In this document: in pieces, positions 7,527 through 16,853 of the stretch
Layout of the letters: the number at the start of each line of letters is the position of its first letter
Numbering within the stretch: position 1 is the first letter of the stretch
Assembly: GCA_963779325.1 (NCBI GenBank)
Contig: CAVZXS010000025.1
Span: forward strand, 310,001 to 374,000
From: CAVZXS01 sp963779325
GTDB lineage: Bacteria; Bacteroidota; Bacteroidia; Chitinophagales; Chitinophagaceae
DNA: 64,000 nt
Reading direction: 5' to 3'
Notes under the pieces: generated by a model
The model's input: only the letters and a program-made list of their open reading frames with translations
Database searches by the model: none
What the model was told of the DNA's origin: nothing
Position numbers and translations under genes: made by a program

Positions 7527-8627
7527 ATGCGCATGAAGAAAAAATTTCTGGCAGGCCTTCTCTTTTTGCAGTTAGCATCTTTTGCGCAGCAGCAACCCGG
7601 CTATAAAGTGATAGCCTATTACACAGGTAATGGCGAAACCATACGTCAATACCCCGTGCATCAGCTAACGCATATTATTTACAGTTTCCTGGGTTTGCAA
7701 AATGATACACTCAGTTTTCGCAATGAGCAACAGCTTCAGATAGTGAAGCAATTGGTTTTGCTGAAAAAAGAAAACCCGCAGCTAAAGATTATGGTATCTA
7801 TTGGCGGCTGGGGCGGTTGTGCTCCCTGCTCCGGTCTTTTTGCATCGCCTGAACATCGCGGTACCTTTGCCAAAACCACGGTAGAACTTTTTAAAAAGTA
7901 CGATATTGACGGACTGGATCTGGATTGGGAGTACCCGGCTATCGAAGGTTACCCGGCACATAAATATGACAAGGCGGATAAAAATAATTTTACCGAACTG
8001 ATAAAAGCGTTGCGAAAAGAAATGGGCGATAAGTACCTGCTCAGTTTTGCAGCGGGTGGCTTTATCAATTACCTTGAGCAATCTATCGACTGGAATGAAG
8101 TAATGCCTTTAGTAGATTTTGTGAACCTGATGACCTATGACTTGGTTAACGGGTACAGTACAGTAACGGGTCATCATACTCCCTTAGCAGATTATCTGCC
8201 CGGGCAAGAGTCGACGCAAAAATGTGTGAATTGGTTACTGTATAAAAAAATACCTGCGGATAAACTAATTATAGGCGCTGCTTTTTATGCAAGAATTTGG
8301 GAGAATGTCGCGGACAGTAATCATGGATTGTACGGTGGAGGAAAATTTTTAAAAGCAGTACCGTTTAAAGATTTTACTGCTTATTTCAACGGGAGTTCGG
8401 GTTTTACATACTATTGGGATAAAAAAGCGAAAGCGCCTTATCAGTATAATCCGCAAAAAAAAATATTTGCCACATTTGATGATGAACGCTCCATTAGAGA
8501 GAAAACAAAATTTATCCTTCAGAAAAAACTTGGCGGTATCATGTTCTGGGAGTTGACGGAGGATAAAACATCCGGCGGTCTTGTGGATGCTATTGGAAAA
8601 GGGTTAAAGAGTTCACGATTCAAATAA
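7527..8627 (+). CDS. Secreted glycoside hydrolase family 18 protein (chitinase-like)
   Basis: 366 residues with an N-terminal signal peptide ending near SFAQQ. The GH18 signature DGLDLDWEYP is intact at about 128-137, with Glu135 in the catalytic acid position. SIGGWGG near 91-97 is the second conserved strand and MTYD near 199-202 the substrate-binding strand, and the C-terminal GGIMFWEL strand is present. The family cleaves beta-1,4 GlcNAc links (chitin, peptidoglycan-like or N-glycan cores) by substrate-assisted catalysis. An alternative ATG six bases downstream (7533, MKKKFLAG) is equally plausible. The gene faces the ROK gene 33 bp away. It has no chitin-binding module, so it probably acts on soluble fragments (inference). 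Confidence 0.9.
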   Translation: MRMKKKFLAGLLFLQLASFAQQQPGYKVIAYYTGNGETIRQYPVHQLTHIIYSFLGLQNDTLSFRNEQQLQIVKQLVLLKKENPQLKIMVSIGGWGGCAPCSGLFASPEHRGTFAKTTVELFKKYDIDGLDLDWEYPAIEGYPAHKYDKADKNNFTELIKALRKEMGDKYLLSFAAGGFINYLEQSIDWNEVMPLVDFVNLMTYDLVNGYSTVTGHHTPLADYLPGQESTQKCVNWLLYKKIPADKLIIGAAFYARIWENVADSNHGLYGGGKFLKAVPFKDFTAYFNGSSGFTYYWDKKAKAPYQYNPQKKIFATFDDERSIREKTKFILQKKLGGIMFWELTEDKTSGGLVDAIGKGLKSSRFK

Positions 8628-8660
8628 AAAACCTATTACAGTAAACGGAGCAAGAGCAGA

Positions 8661-9896
8661 TCAATTAGAAAAAGACAGCACTTTGCTTCTTGCAATTAAA
8701 CAACCGCCCATTACGCCGGCTTTTTCTCCCAGTTTCGAAATTTTTAATTGCGTATCACTGTTAACCAAACTGAGCGAATACTTATTTAATGCGCTGCGCA
8801 GCGGGAGTCGTATGTAATCACCGGTTTCAGATAAAGTGCCTCCCAATATTACCAACTCGGGATTAAATATATTTATTAATACAGCAAGACCCTTACCGAT
8901 TTTTTCACCCACTTCAGCAAGCAATTCAATACTGAGCATATCTTCACTGTTAGCCGCTTCTATAATGTCTATCAACTTTATCTCATCCGCATTTTTATGT
9001 TTTTTTAATACCGATGAAGTTGTTCCCTGCTTAATTTTTTCTTTAAATTTCCTGATGAGTGCAAGCCCCGATGCTTCGGTTTCTAAGCATCCTTTTTTTC
9101 CGCAGTGGCAAATTATTTCATTGTCAAAAAACGGTATGTGACCAAACTCGCCGCTGAAACCGGATTTGCCGTAGTACACTTTGCCGTCTATCAATATACC
9201 CAAACCAATACCGTAATCAATATTTACAAACAATACATTTTTTTCATTGCTTACTTCTCCCAAACAAAACTCGCCGTATGCCATAGCACGGGAATCATTT
9301 TCCAAAAAAGTGCGAATACCTACTTCGCTTTGTATAACAGACGCCAGCGGCTCTTCCCGAAAATGAAAATAGCTGTAGCTCTGCCCCGTTCGGTTATTAA
9401 TACGGCCCGAGAGATTGATACCGATACCTAAAATTTTTTCTTTCTCGGCAGGCAGTTCGGCAAGAAAATTAATTATAATATCCAATAACTCCCGCAGCGA
9501 CTCCTGTGTATTCTCTAACTTAAAAGGAACTTTTTCTTTTAACGTAACCAAGTGTTTGTTGAAATCCATCAAACCCAAGTTGATATGATATCTCTTAACT
9601 TCTACGCCCAAAAAGAAACAGGCATCCGATACCAAGCCAAACATACTTGCACGCCGGCCGCCGGTAGAGTCAATTTTTCCCTGGTCATTAATAAGGCCGT
9701 CCTGTATCAGTTCATTTACAAGACTTGTTATTTTGGGTACACTGATATTCAATTCACGGCTCAAATCAGTAATTGTAATGTTGCCGTTGCGGTCCATATA
9801 ATTGATAACGGAGCGCTTCAACGCTTTGTTTTTATAAGCTACACCCGATGCGCTTTCATCGTTAAATACTTCAAATAGGCGGTGATTTCCCGGCAT
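8661..9896 (-). CDS. ROK-family transcriptional repressor
   Basis: 411 residues: an N-terminal winged helix-turn-helix (about 25-85; ITDLSRELNISVPKITSLV) fused to a ROK sugar-binding domain (about 92-405). The zinc-binding ROK signature is seen as CHCGKKGCLETEASG at about 263-277, and the sugar-contact region as SGEFGHIP near 248-255. The kinase-type phosphate loop is replaced (FLGVEVKRYH), so it should be a regulator like NagC/XylR rather than a kinase. It is divergent from the AGE epimerase across 168 bp and most likely represses that operon until its sugar ligand binds (inference). Confidence 0.9.
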   Translation of the reverse strand: MPGNHRLFEVFNDESASGVAYKNKALKRSVINYMDRNGNITITDLSRELNISVPKITSLVNELIQDGLINDQGKIDSTGGRRASMFGLVSDACFFLGVEVKRYHINLGLMDFNKHLVTLKEKVPFKLENTQESLRELLDIIINFLAELPAEKEKILGIGINLSGRINNRTGQSYSYFHFREEPLASVIQSEVGIRTFLENDSRAMAYGEFCLGEVSNEKNVLFVNIDYGIGLGILIDGKVYYGKSGFSGEFGHIPFFDNEIICHCGKKGCLETEASGLALIRKFKEKIKQGTTSSVLKKHKNADEIKLIDIIEAANSEDMLSIELLAEVGEKIGKGLAVLINIFNPELVILGGTLSETGDYIRLPLRSALNKYSLSLVNSDTQLKISKLGEKAGVMGGCLIARSKVLSFSN

Positions 9897-10064
9897 AATC
9901 TGTTTACTTAAAAAATTAAATCGAGTCGAAAGTACTGATTTTAAAGGGATAGAAAATAAAATTGACTGCTAAATAAAATTTTTAAATAAGTCTTCGTAGT
10001 TTTAAAATTAATTATAATATTACCATAAAGAATCTCAAATCCTTTACTGCCAAAACAGGATTGT
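9897..10064. promoter_or_regulatory. Divergent AT-rich control region between ROK and AGE genes
   Basis: This short region is very AT-rich and contains TAAATAAAATTTTTAAATAA near 9970-9989 and AAAATTAATTATAATATTA near 10005-10023. NagC-like ROK operators in other bacteria are AT-rich palindromes, so one of these may be the operator. No exact inverted repeat stands out. Confidence 0.35.
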
Positions 10065-11261
10065 ATGATATCTAAACCAACCGCTGCGCCTACTGCCGAT
10101 TTTTCTCCCTGTTACTATTCTTCTTTATATAAAGATGAGTTGTTGAATAACATTCTTCCCTTTTGGATGCAATTCAGCAAAGACGAAAAGAATGGCGGCT
10201 ATTTTACCTGCCTCGACCGCAAAGGAAAAGTTTTTGATACCGATAAATTTCTGTGGCTGCAAGGCAGGGAGGTTTGGTGTTTCAGTTTTATGTATCATAA
10301 CGTGGAGCAACGAAAAGAATGGTTGCAAATGGCATTGCACGGCGCCGACTTTATGAAGAAACACGGCAGAGATAAGAACGGCAATTGGTATTTCTCTCTT
10401 ACACAGGAAGGTATTCCCTTGGTGCAACCTTATAATATTTTCAGCGATTGTTTTGCTACCATGGCATTTGCCGCGTTGGATAAAGCACAACCGAATGATG
10501 AATGGAAAAAAATTGCCGTTGATACATTTGAAAATATTTTGCGCCGCCGGCACAATTGGAAAGGCATTTATAATAAAGCCGTACCGGGCACCCGCCCGTT
10601 AAAAAATTTCAGCCTGCCCATGATCCTTTGCAATCTTGCATTGGAACTGGAGCATATACTCGGTAAGGAAAGAGTCAATGAATTTATACCGGAAGTACTG
10701 CGCGAAGTGATGGACGTATTTTACCAACCTCAATTCGGTCTTATACTGGAAAATGTGTATGAAGACGGCGGTTTCTCCAACAGTTTCGAAGGTCGTTTAC
10801 TCAATCCCGGTCATGCTATTGAGGCCATGTGGTTTATTATGGACTTAGGCAAAAGATTAAATGATCAATCGCTTATAGATAAAGCGGTAAAAATAATACT
10901 GGATACGTTGGAATACGGGTGGGATAAAGAGTACGGCGGTATTTTTTATTTTCTTGATGTAAAAGGGTATCCCCCCCAACAATTGGAATGGGATCAAAAA
11001 CTTTGGTGGGTGCATGTGGAGGCTTTAGTGGCATTGGCCAAAGGATATGCATTGACGGGTAATGAGCGTTGCACTTCTTGGTTTAAAAAAATTCATGATT
11101 ACAGTTGGAAAAATTTTAAAGATCCTGAATACGGCGAATGGTTTGGCTACCTCAACAGGAGAGGCGAAGTATTGCTGCCGCTAAAAGGCGGTAAATGGAA
11201 AGGATGTTTTCATGTACCCAGGGCTATGTACCAAGTTTGGAAGACCTTTGAAGAGATGTAA
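10065..11261 (+). CDS. AGE-family (N-acylglucosamine 2-epimerase-like) sugar isomerase
   Basis: 398 residues, the usual length for the AGE/RenBP family, with its alpha6/alpha6-barrel features: DKFLWLQGREVWCFSFMY near 60-78, FSDCFATMAFAAL near 125, GRLLNPGHAIEAMWF near 245, WDQKLWWVHVEAL near 306 and an HVPRAMYQVW end typical of the family. Such enzymes interconvert GlcNAc and ManNAc or epimerise/isomerise free hexoses. The exact sugar is not readable. There is no signal peptide, so it is cytoplasmic. It is the first gene of a run with the FAD oxidoreductase (82 bp) and the symporter (121 bp), and lies opposite a ROK repressor. That fits uptake and first-step metabolism of a sugar. Confidence 0.88.
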   Translation: MISKPTAAPTADFSPCYYSSLYKDELLNNILPFWMQFSKDEKNGGYFTCLDRKGKVFDTDKFLWLQGREVWCFSFMYHNVEQRKEWLQMALHGADFMKKHGRDKNGNWYFSLTQEGIPLVQPYNIFSDCFATMAFAALDKAQPNDEWKKIAVDTFENILRRRHNWKGIYNKAVPGTRPLKNFSLPMILCNLALELEHILGKERVNEFIPEVLREVMDVFYQPQFGLILENVYEDGGFSNSFEGRLLNPGHAIEAMWFIMDLGKRLNDQSLIDKAVKIILDTLEYGWDKEYGGIFYFLDVKGYPPQQLEWDQKLWWVHVEALVALAKGYALTGNERCTSWFKKIHDYSWKNFKDPEYGEWFGYLNRRGEVLLPLKGGKWKGCFHVPRAMYQVWKTFEEM

Positions 11262-11343
11262 GTGATGAATGTATTAAGTATGCAGAGTTTATAAAGTAGA
11301 TAAAGAAAGTTTAAAGAGTGCGGATAGCTTATTTTATAAATAA

Positions 11344-13248
11344 ATGCTTTTGAGAAAAACGATACTGCTTATTGCGGTGCAGCTGATTGCGCTTGTTGTA
11401 CAGTCGCAGCAAACCATCCGTACAGATGTATTGGTAGTTGGCGGCGGTACAGGCGGTACGGCGGCAGGTATTCAGTGTGCAAGAATGAATGTAAAAACAA
11501 TTATTGCAGAACCGGGTCCGTGGCTCGGTGGTATGTTATCTGCTGCCGGAGTTTCTGCTACGGATGGCAATCATAAATTAGCTTCCGGTATCTGGAACGA
11601 ATTCAGGGAAGCCATTTACAAAGTATACGGCGGTGCCGATAAAGTTGCAACCGGCTGGATCAGTAATACGCATTTTGAGCCGCGTGTTGCCGACAGCATT
11701 TTTAAAGCAATGGCGGCTAAAGAAAAAAACCTTTCCGTACTTTATCACCATCAGTTTCTTTCCGTTCTCAGAAAAAACAATCAAATACTCGGCGCTGTTT
11801 TCACCAATACAGTAAATGGAAAAAAAATTACCGTTTATGCAAAACAGGTAATTGAAGCAACAGAATTGGGAGATGTAATTGCAGCGGTAAAAATTCCTTT
11901 TGACCTGGGAATGGAAAGCGGCACAGCTACAGGGGAAGATGCCGGTGTAAAAGAAACCAACAGCATTATACAAGACCTGACTTACGTTGCTATATTGAAA
12001 GATTATGGTAAAGGAGCAGATAAAATAATAACCAAACCCGTCGAATACAATCCCGCGGAATTTGACGGAGCCTGCACAGATTACTATAACGATAAATCAA
12101 GAAAAGCCCCGACCGTTGATGCGCAAAAAATGTTGGATTACGCCAAACTGCCCGCCGGGAAGTACATGATTAATTGGCCCAACTATGGTAATGATATTTA
12201 TCTCGACATTATAAATCTTACACCGCAGCAACGAAATCTTTTATTGGAAAAAGCGAAGCAGCAAACATTACGATTTGTTTATTTTATTCAAACACAATTA
12301 GGTTTTAAAAATTTAGGATTGGCTGAGGATGAGTTTGCCACTAAAGATAAATTAGCCTATGTGCCTTACTATCGCGAAAGCAGAAGAGTGCAGGGATTGG
12401 CTAGATTAAAAATCAATCATATTGCAAAACCTTTTGACTATGGTTATTACCGTACCGGTATATCGGTTGGCGATTATCCCATAGACCATCATCATAAAAA
12501 AAATCCGGCGGCACCGCAGCATTTAGATTTTTATTCCGTACCATCTTACAATATTCCGTTAGGAAGTTTAATCCCGCACAATGTAATCGGGTTGATAGTA
12601 TGCGATAAAAGTATCAGCGTAAGTAACGTAGTAAACGGCACTACAAGATTGCAGCCTGTTGTATTACTTACCGGTCAGGCAGCAGGCATGCTGGCCGCAT
12701 TATGTGTACGTAAAAATAAAGAAGCGAGAGCCGTACCGGTGAGAGAAGTGCAAGAGCAATTGCTTAACAGTAATGCGATGATCATGCCGTATATAGATGC
12801 AGGGATCAACCACCCGCATTTTAAATCGATACAAAAAATTGGTGCTGCGGGAATTTTAAGAGGTAAGGGTATACCAAATAAGTGGGCCAATCAAACATGG
12901 TTTTATCCAGATTCGCTTGTATCGGTCGCAGCATTAGTCGAAAATTTTCAATCATTTGATTATAAAATAGGATCAAGAGGAGAAGAGCAGCTTAGTATTG
13001 GCGATGCGGCAGATATGATTTATACCATTGCTGCAATCAGTACCCGGCGAATAAAAAATAACGCAGCTATATTTTCACCTCAGGAAAAATTTAAAAAATA
13101 TGTCAAAGAAAATTGGATGATATGGGGTCTGCAAAATTTTAATAACGACAGAAAAATTACAAGAGCGGAACTGGCTGTGCTGTTGGATAAAACCATTGAT
13201 CCGTTTTGGATGCGGGGTGTGAATTATGAAGGAGACTTTACAGACTGA
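11344..13248 (+). CDS. Secreted FAD-dependent oxidoreductase with SLH-like C-terminus
   Basis: 634 residues. A signal peptide (about 1-22, ending VVQSQQ) is followed by an FAD_oxidored (PF12831-type) fold. The dinucleotide-binding motif VVGGGTGGTAAGIQ lies near 30-43, then EPGPWLGGMLSAAG near 55-70. Family-typical PYYRESRRVQG appears near 340 and an FAD-closing segment RLQPVVLLTGQAAG near 435-450. After residue about 480 there is an extension that looks like surface-layer homology repeats: HPHFKSIQKIGAAGILRGKG, then FYPDSLVSVAALVENF, and later NNDRKITRAELAVLLD. Substrate unknown. Its place between a sugar epimerase and a symporter suggests oxidation of a sugar or sugar derivative (inference). 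Confidence 0.82.
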   Translation: MLLRKTILLIAVQLIALVVQSQQTIRTDVLVVGGGTGGTAAGIQCARMNVKTIIAEPGPWLGGMLSAAGVSATDGNHKLASGIWNEFREAIYKVYGGADKVATGWISNTHFEPRVADSIFKAMAAKEKNLSVLYHHQFLSVLRKNNQILGAVFTNTVNGKKITVYAKQVIEATELGDVIAAVKIPFDLGMESGTATGEDAGVKETNSIIQDLTYVAILKDYGKGADKIITKPVEYNPAEFDGACTDYYNDKSRKAPTVDAQKMLDYAKLPAGKYMINWPNYGNDIYLDIINLTPQQRNLLLEKAKQQTLRFVYFIQTQLGFKNLGLAEDEFATKDKLAYVPYYRESRRVQGLARLKINHIAKPFDYGYYRTGISVGDYPIDHHHKKNPAAPQHLDFYSVPSYNIPLGSLIPHNVIGLIVCDKSISVSNVVNGTTRLQPVVLLTGQAAGMLAALCVRKNKEARAVPVREVQEQLLNSNAMIMPYIDAGINHPHFKSIQKIGAAGILRGKGIPNKWANQTWFYPDSLVSVAALVENFQSFDYKIGSRGEEQLSIGDAADMIYTIAAISTRRIKNNAAIFSPQEKFKKYVKENWMIWGLQNFNNDRKITRAELAVLLDKTIDPFWMRGVNYEGDFTD

Positions 13249-13369
13249 TTAAGCAGACGGGAAATAAACAGCATTGCATATCGTGATCCTTCATATGCCC
13301 GGGCTTTTTAAATTGTTTTTCTAACTTATATAAACCGCTTATCTTTCAATTTACTAATAACTGCTGCAA

Positions 13370-15205
13370 ATGAAGATTGGGCTTTTAGATACATCTATTA
13401 TTATCGGTTACATACTTATAACTTTTCTTATTGGTTTTTGGATTTCCCGAAAGGCTTCCAAAGGAATTAAGTCATATTTTTTGGGTGATAACCAAATTAA
13501 ATGGTGGATGCTGGGTTTCAGCAACAGCAGCGGCATGTTTGATGTAAGCGGCGCCGCCTGGATGGTGAGTATGGTATTTATATATGGTGTAAATGTGTAC
13601 TGGCAGCAATGGGCCTGGCCGGTTTGGAACCAGGTTTTTTTAATGATGTTTCTGAGTGTATGGTTACGGCGAAGCAATGTAATGACCGGCGCAGAGTGGA
13701 TCAACTTCAGGTTTGGGTACGATAAAGGAGCTAAAGCGAGTCATATTATTACGGTTGCCTTTGCCGTAATAGTGGCGGTTGCTTTTATTGCATACATGAC
13801 GGTAGGCATCGGCATTTTTGCCAATGCCATTCTACCGTGGAATATGAGTACTAATATTGGAAGTATTCATATACGAAGTGCGCAGGTTTATTCTATCATC
13901 ATTATTTTATTAACGGCCGTTTACAGTGTAAAGGGCGGTATGTACAGTGTGGTAGCAACAGAGTTGATACAATATGCTATTATGGTGGTGAGTTGTATAC
14001 TCATTTGTTATTTGGCTATGACATTGACGGACAAAAATACCATCGCCAATTTTTTTCCCGAAGGATGGGATCGCTTAGCGGTAAAAACAAAAGTAGATCT
14101 TGATTGGCAGAGCAAATGGCCGGCTATAAATAAAGTGATTGATGACAGCGGCTTTCGTTCCTTCGCATTGGTATTTGGTATGATGGCGTTCAAAGGTGTA
14201 TGGGCCAGTTTAGCCGGGCCATTGCCAAGCTATGATATGCAAAGAATTTTAAGCACCAAGAGTCCGAAGGAGGCTGCGAAGATGAATGCTTTTACCATGA
14301 TTGTATTGTATATTCCTTTGTATTTATTGGTAGCAGGAATTTTGGTATTGGGTATTCATTATTTTTCTATTGAGCAAATGACGACGGCCGGTAAGCCTGA
14401 TCTTGGTTCTTTGTTGGGAAATGTTATTGCAAAATTACCTGCAGGTATAAAAGGATTGATTATGGCCGGCATGCTGGCAGCCTTCATGAGTACCTTCAGT
14501 GCATTTGTAAACAGCGGTCCTGCATATATTGTAAATGATATTTACAAACGATACATCAACCCGGATGCTTCGCAAAAGAAATATATTAAAATGAGTTACC
14601 TGAGCAGCGCGGCTATTGTGGTAATTGGTTTGTTGTTTGGGTTGCTGCTGAAGAATGTAGAAACGATGTTTGATATCATCACCGGCGGTTTGTATGCGGG
14701 TTTTGTAGTGCCCAATGTATTAAAATGGGTTTGGTGGCGGTTGAATGGCTGGGGATATTTTGCCGGCATGTTAACCGGTACATTAACTTCAATCTTTTTT
14801 ATTTTTACATGGAGCGATTTAAGCGGCGGGCAACATTTGGTAATGAGCTTTCCTTATAATATGGCGTTGAGTTTAATTGCTGCCGTAGGTATAAGTTATC
14901 TTACAAAAAAACAAGACGAAGCATCGTTGACTGCTTTTTACAGCAAAACTAATCCCTGGGGATTTTGGAAACCGGTGAAAGTGCAGGCAATAAAGAAGGA
15001 CATTAATTTTAAACCCAATAATAATTTATTATTGGACATGCTGAACGTAGTATTAGGTATTGTTTGGCAAATGGTATTGATTGTAATGCCGATTTATTTT
15101 GTGATTAAGCAATACAACAGCGCATTAATGTTACTGCTGATGGGTTTGGTGATTGGAGTTATATTGAAGTTTAGTTGGTATGACAGGGTGAAGAAGCTGG
15201 AATAA
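13370..15205 (+). CDS. Sodium:solute symporter (SSS family)
   Basis: 611 residues with about 13-14 hydrophobic segments spread over the whole length. The first contains the SSS start pattern (IIIGYILITFLIGFWISRKA), followed by SYFLGDNQIKWWMLGFSNSS and SGAAWMVSMVF. SVKGGMYSVVATELIQY near 190 is the well-conserved SSS signature region. The long C-terminal part (after about 500) carries extra helices, as in sugar-transporting members. It is an inner-membrane Na+-driven importer. Being downstream of the epimerase and FAD genes, it is the likely cytoplasmic entry route for the locus sugar (inference). Confidence 0.9.
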   Translation: MKIGLLDTSIIIGYILITFLIGFWISRKASKGIKSYFLGDNQIKWWMLGFSNSSGMFDVSGAAWMVSMVFIYGVNVYWQQWAWPVWNQVFLMMFLSVWLRRSNVMTGAEWINFRFGYDKGAKASHIITVAFAVIVAVAFIAYMTVGIGIFANAILPWNMSTNIGSIHIRSAQVYSIIIILLTAVYSVKGGMYSVVATELIQYAIMVVSCILICYLAMTLTDKNTIANFFPEGWDRLAVKTKVDLDWQSKWPAINKVIDDSGFRSFALVFGMMAFKGVWASLAGPLPSYDMQRILSTKSPKEAAKMNAFTMIVLYIPLYLLVAGILVLGIHYFSIEQMTTAGKPDLGSLLGNVIAKLPAGIKGLIMAGMLAAFMSTFSAFVNSGPAYIVNDIYKRYINPDASQKKYIKMSYLSSAAIVVIGLLFGLLLKNVETMFDIITGGLYAGFVVPNVLKWVWWRLNGWGYFAGMLTGTLTSIFFIFTWSDLSGGQHLVMSFPYNMALSLIAAVGISYLTKKQDEASLTAFYSKTNPWGFWKPVKVQAIKKDINFKPNNNLLLDMLNVVLGIVWQMVLIVMPIYFVIKQYNSALMLLLMGLVIGVILKFSWYDRVKKLE

Positions 15206-15209
15206 AGTG

Positions 15210-15243
15210 ATTGCCACAGAATGCACAGAAGCACAGAAAAAAA
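15210..15243. repeat. Dispersed CACAGA-type repeat, left-pointing copy
   Basis: TTGCCACAGAATGCACAGAA then GCACAGAAAA: a run of CACAGA units spaced 8-9 bases. It is the reverse-orientation version of the TTCTGTGT..CTGTGGC units at 15799-15910. Confidence 0.6.
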
Positions 15244-15284
15244 TATTTTAGTAGCTATAATACTCAACTTCAAATTTAAATACC

Positions 15285-15680
15285 ATGTCAAATAACTTTA
15301 CTGCTGCAGATTACCCTTTTCAGGAGTAAACAGGACAAATCATTAAATTGGGATATGAAGTTCATAAACATCTTGGCGCCGGATTTTTGGAGATTGTTTA
15401 TAAAGATGCGTTTGAATTTGAATTTGAACTAAACAATATTATGTATAACAGATAGAAGGAATATGTTGTTAAATATAAAGGTAAGATACTGAAGCATAAA
15501 TTTTTCGCTGATTTTGTTGTATTTGATAATATTATTTTGGAAATAAAAGTGAAGGAAGGAGGTATTGCTGAAGAAGATTATGCGCAAACAATTAATTACT
15601 TAAAAGCATCAGGATGTAAAATTGGATTGATATTAAATTTTGCAAAGGTGAAGCTGGAAATAAAGAGAGTGATATATTAA
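15285..15680 (+). pseudogene. GxxExxY-family protein (PD-(D/E)XK-like), two nonsense codons
   Basis: From ATG 15285 one reading frame stays open for 131 codons to TAA 15678-15680, except for TAA at 15327-15329 and TAG at 15453-15455. Translated through, it shows GYEVHKHLGAGFLEIVYKDA, the GxxExxY motif of that family, then KYKGKILKHKFFADFVVF, ILEIKV and a closing NFAKVKLEIKRVIY. These are the blocks of this small restriction-nuclease-fold family, whose function is not established. There is no frameshift or deletion, so the inactivation looks recent. Both stops are one base from the expected Glu or Gln codons (inference). Dispersed short repeats flank it on both sides. Confidence 0.8.
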
Positions 15681-15687
15681 AAAAAAT

Positions 15688-15742
15688 TTGCTGCAGATTA
15701 CACAGAGGCGCAGATAAATACAATAGTTTTTCTTTGTGGCGA
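15688..15742. repeat. Dispersed CAGA-type repeat pair between pseudogene and DUF4434 gene
   Basis: TTGCTGCAGATTACACAGAG (15688-15707) continues with GCGCAGATAAA; after a short spacer a partial opposite-orientation unit TTTTCTTTGTGGCG ends at 15742. The two halves point at each other and could fold back as a hairpin. Confidence 0.5.
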
Positions 15743-15798
15743 TATGAAGCAAAGCTGATGCTAATTTATAATATAAGTCAATAATTGAAAATCAACAG

Positions 15799-15910
15799 TG
15801 CTTCTGAGTCGTCTGCGGCAACAAAAAAGCGAAACAGTGTTTCTGTGTAATCTGTGGCAACAAAAATAAAAATAATGCTTCTGAGTCGTCTGCGGCAACA
15901 AAAAATAAAG
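15799..15910. repeat. Three tandem right-pointing copies of the dispersed repeat
   Basis: TGCTTCTGAGTCGTCTGCGG begins at 15799 and again at 15876, with TGTTTCTGTGTAATCTGTGG at 15838 between them. Each continues CAACAAAAA. Two of the units are identical over about 28 bases, pointing to a recent local duplication. Reverse-strand frames here are only translations of the repeat. Confidence 0.7.
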
Positions 15911-15920
15911 TAGTATCATT

Positions 15921-16853
15921 ATGCTTATAACCGGAACGTTCATAGACGAAATATCTCATGATATCCCCCATCAAAACTGGGGCACTAAAGAATGGGAACA
16001 GGATTTTGTGCACATGAAAAATATAGGCATTGATACTGTAATCATGATTCGCAGCGGTTACAGGAAATTTATTACTTACCCTTCTGCTTATTTGATAAGT
16101 AAAGGTTGTTACAAGCCACCCGTTGATTTGGTGGAATTATTTTTATCGCTGGCCGATAAATATCAAATGCAATTTTATTTTGGTTTGTATGATAGCGGCG
16201 AATATTGGGATACCGGTGATTTAACAAAAGAAATTGAAAGTAATAAGTTCGTTATTGATGAAGTGTGGAAACAATACGGCCATCATACTTCTTTCAAAGG
16301 TTGGTATCTGAGTATGGAAATCAGTCGGAAAACAAAAGGCGCTGTAGAAGCTTTCCATTCGCTGGGTATGCAATGCAAAAAAGTGAGTAGCGGATTACCG
16401 ACATTGATTTCTCCCTGGATTGACGGCAAAAAAGCAGTGATGGCTTCTTCCCCTCAATTAAATAAGGAAGATGCGGTTAGTTTAGAGCAACATGAAAAAG
16501 AATGGAGCGAAATTTTCGACGGTATTAAAGGAGCGGTAGATGCGGTAGCCTTCCAGGACGGACATATCGACTACGATCAATTAGAAGATTTTTTTCGTAT
16601 CAATAAAAAAGTGGCTGATCAATACGGCTTGCAATGCTGGACCAATGCAGAAAGTTTTGACCGTGACATGCCTATTAAATTCTTGCCTGTAAAATTTGAA
16701 AAGCTGCGGCTGAAATTAGAAGCTGCCCGCAAAGCGGGCTATGATAAAGCGATCACGTTTGAGTTTAGTCATTTTATGAGTCCTCAATCCATGTATCCGT
16801 CGGCTCATCATCTGTATAATCGTTATTTAGAGTACAAAGAACAAATTAAATAA
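15921..16853 (+). CDS. DUF4434 (glycosidase-like TIM barrel) protein
   Basis: 310 residues. The N-terminus ITGTFIDEISHDIPHQNWGT with EWEQDFVHMKNIGIDTVIMI matches DUF4434, a family with a predicted glycosidase-like barrel. AFQDGHIDYDQLEDFF (about 213-228) and LQCWTNAESFDRD (about 240-252) hold candidate catalytic acids near the C-terminal strand ends. No signal peptide is visible, so it may act in the cytoplasm, or the true start may differ. It starts 11 bases after the third repeat unit. The gene is followed by another repeat pair and the GH10-like gene, suggesting a two-gene glycan-processing unit (inference). Confidence 0.78.
   Translation: MLITGTFIDEISHDIPHQNWGTKEWEQDFVHMKNIGIDTVIMIRSGYRKFITYPSAYLISKGCYKPPVDLVELFLSLADKYQMQFYFGLYDSGEYWDTGDLTKEIESNKFVIDEVWKQYGHHTSFKGWYLSMEISRKTKGAVEAFHSLGMQCKKVSSGLPTLISPWIDGKKAVMASSPQLNKEDAVSLEQHEKEWSEIFDGIKGAVDAVAFQDGHIDYDQLEDFFRINKKVADQYGLQCWTNAESFDRDMPIKFLPVKFEKLRLKLEAARKAGYDKAITFEFSHFMSPQSMYPSAHHLYNRYLEYKEQIK

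Noticed and set aside
15799..15910. Possible CRISPR array (three repeat units)
   Set aside because: Units are spaced 38-39 bases but the sequences between are short A-rich remnants, not unique spacers, and no cas genes are present.
15761..16013. Overlapping minus-strand frames encoding repetitive Q/T/C-rich peptides
   Set aside because: They are translations of the dispersed CTGTG repeat and overlap the DUF4434 start; not genes.
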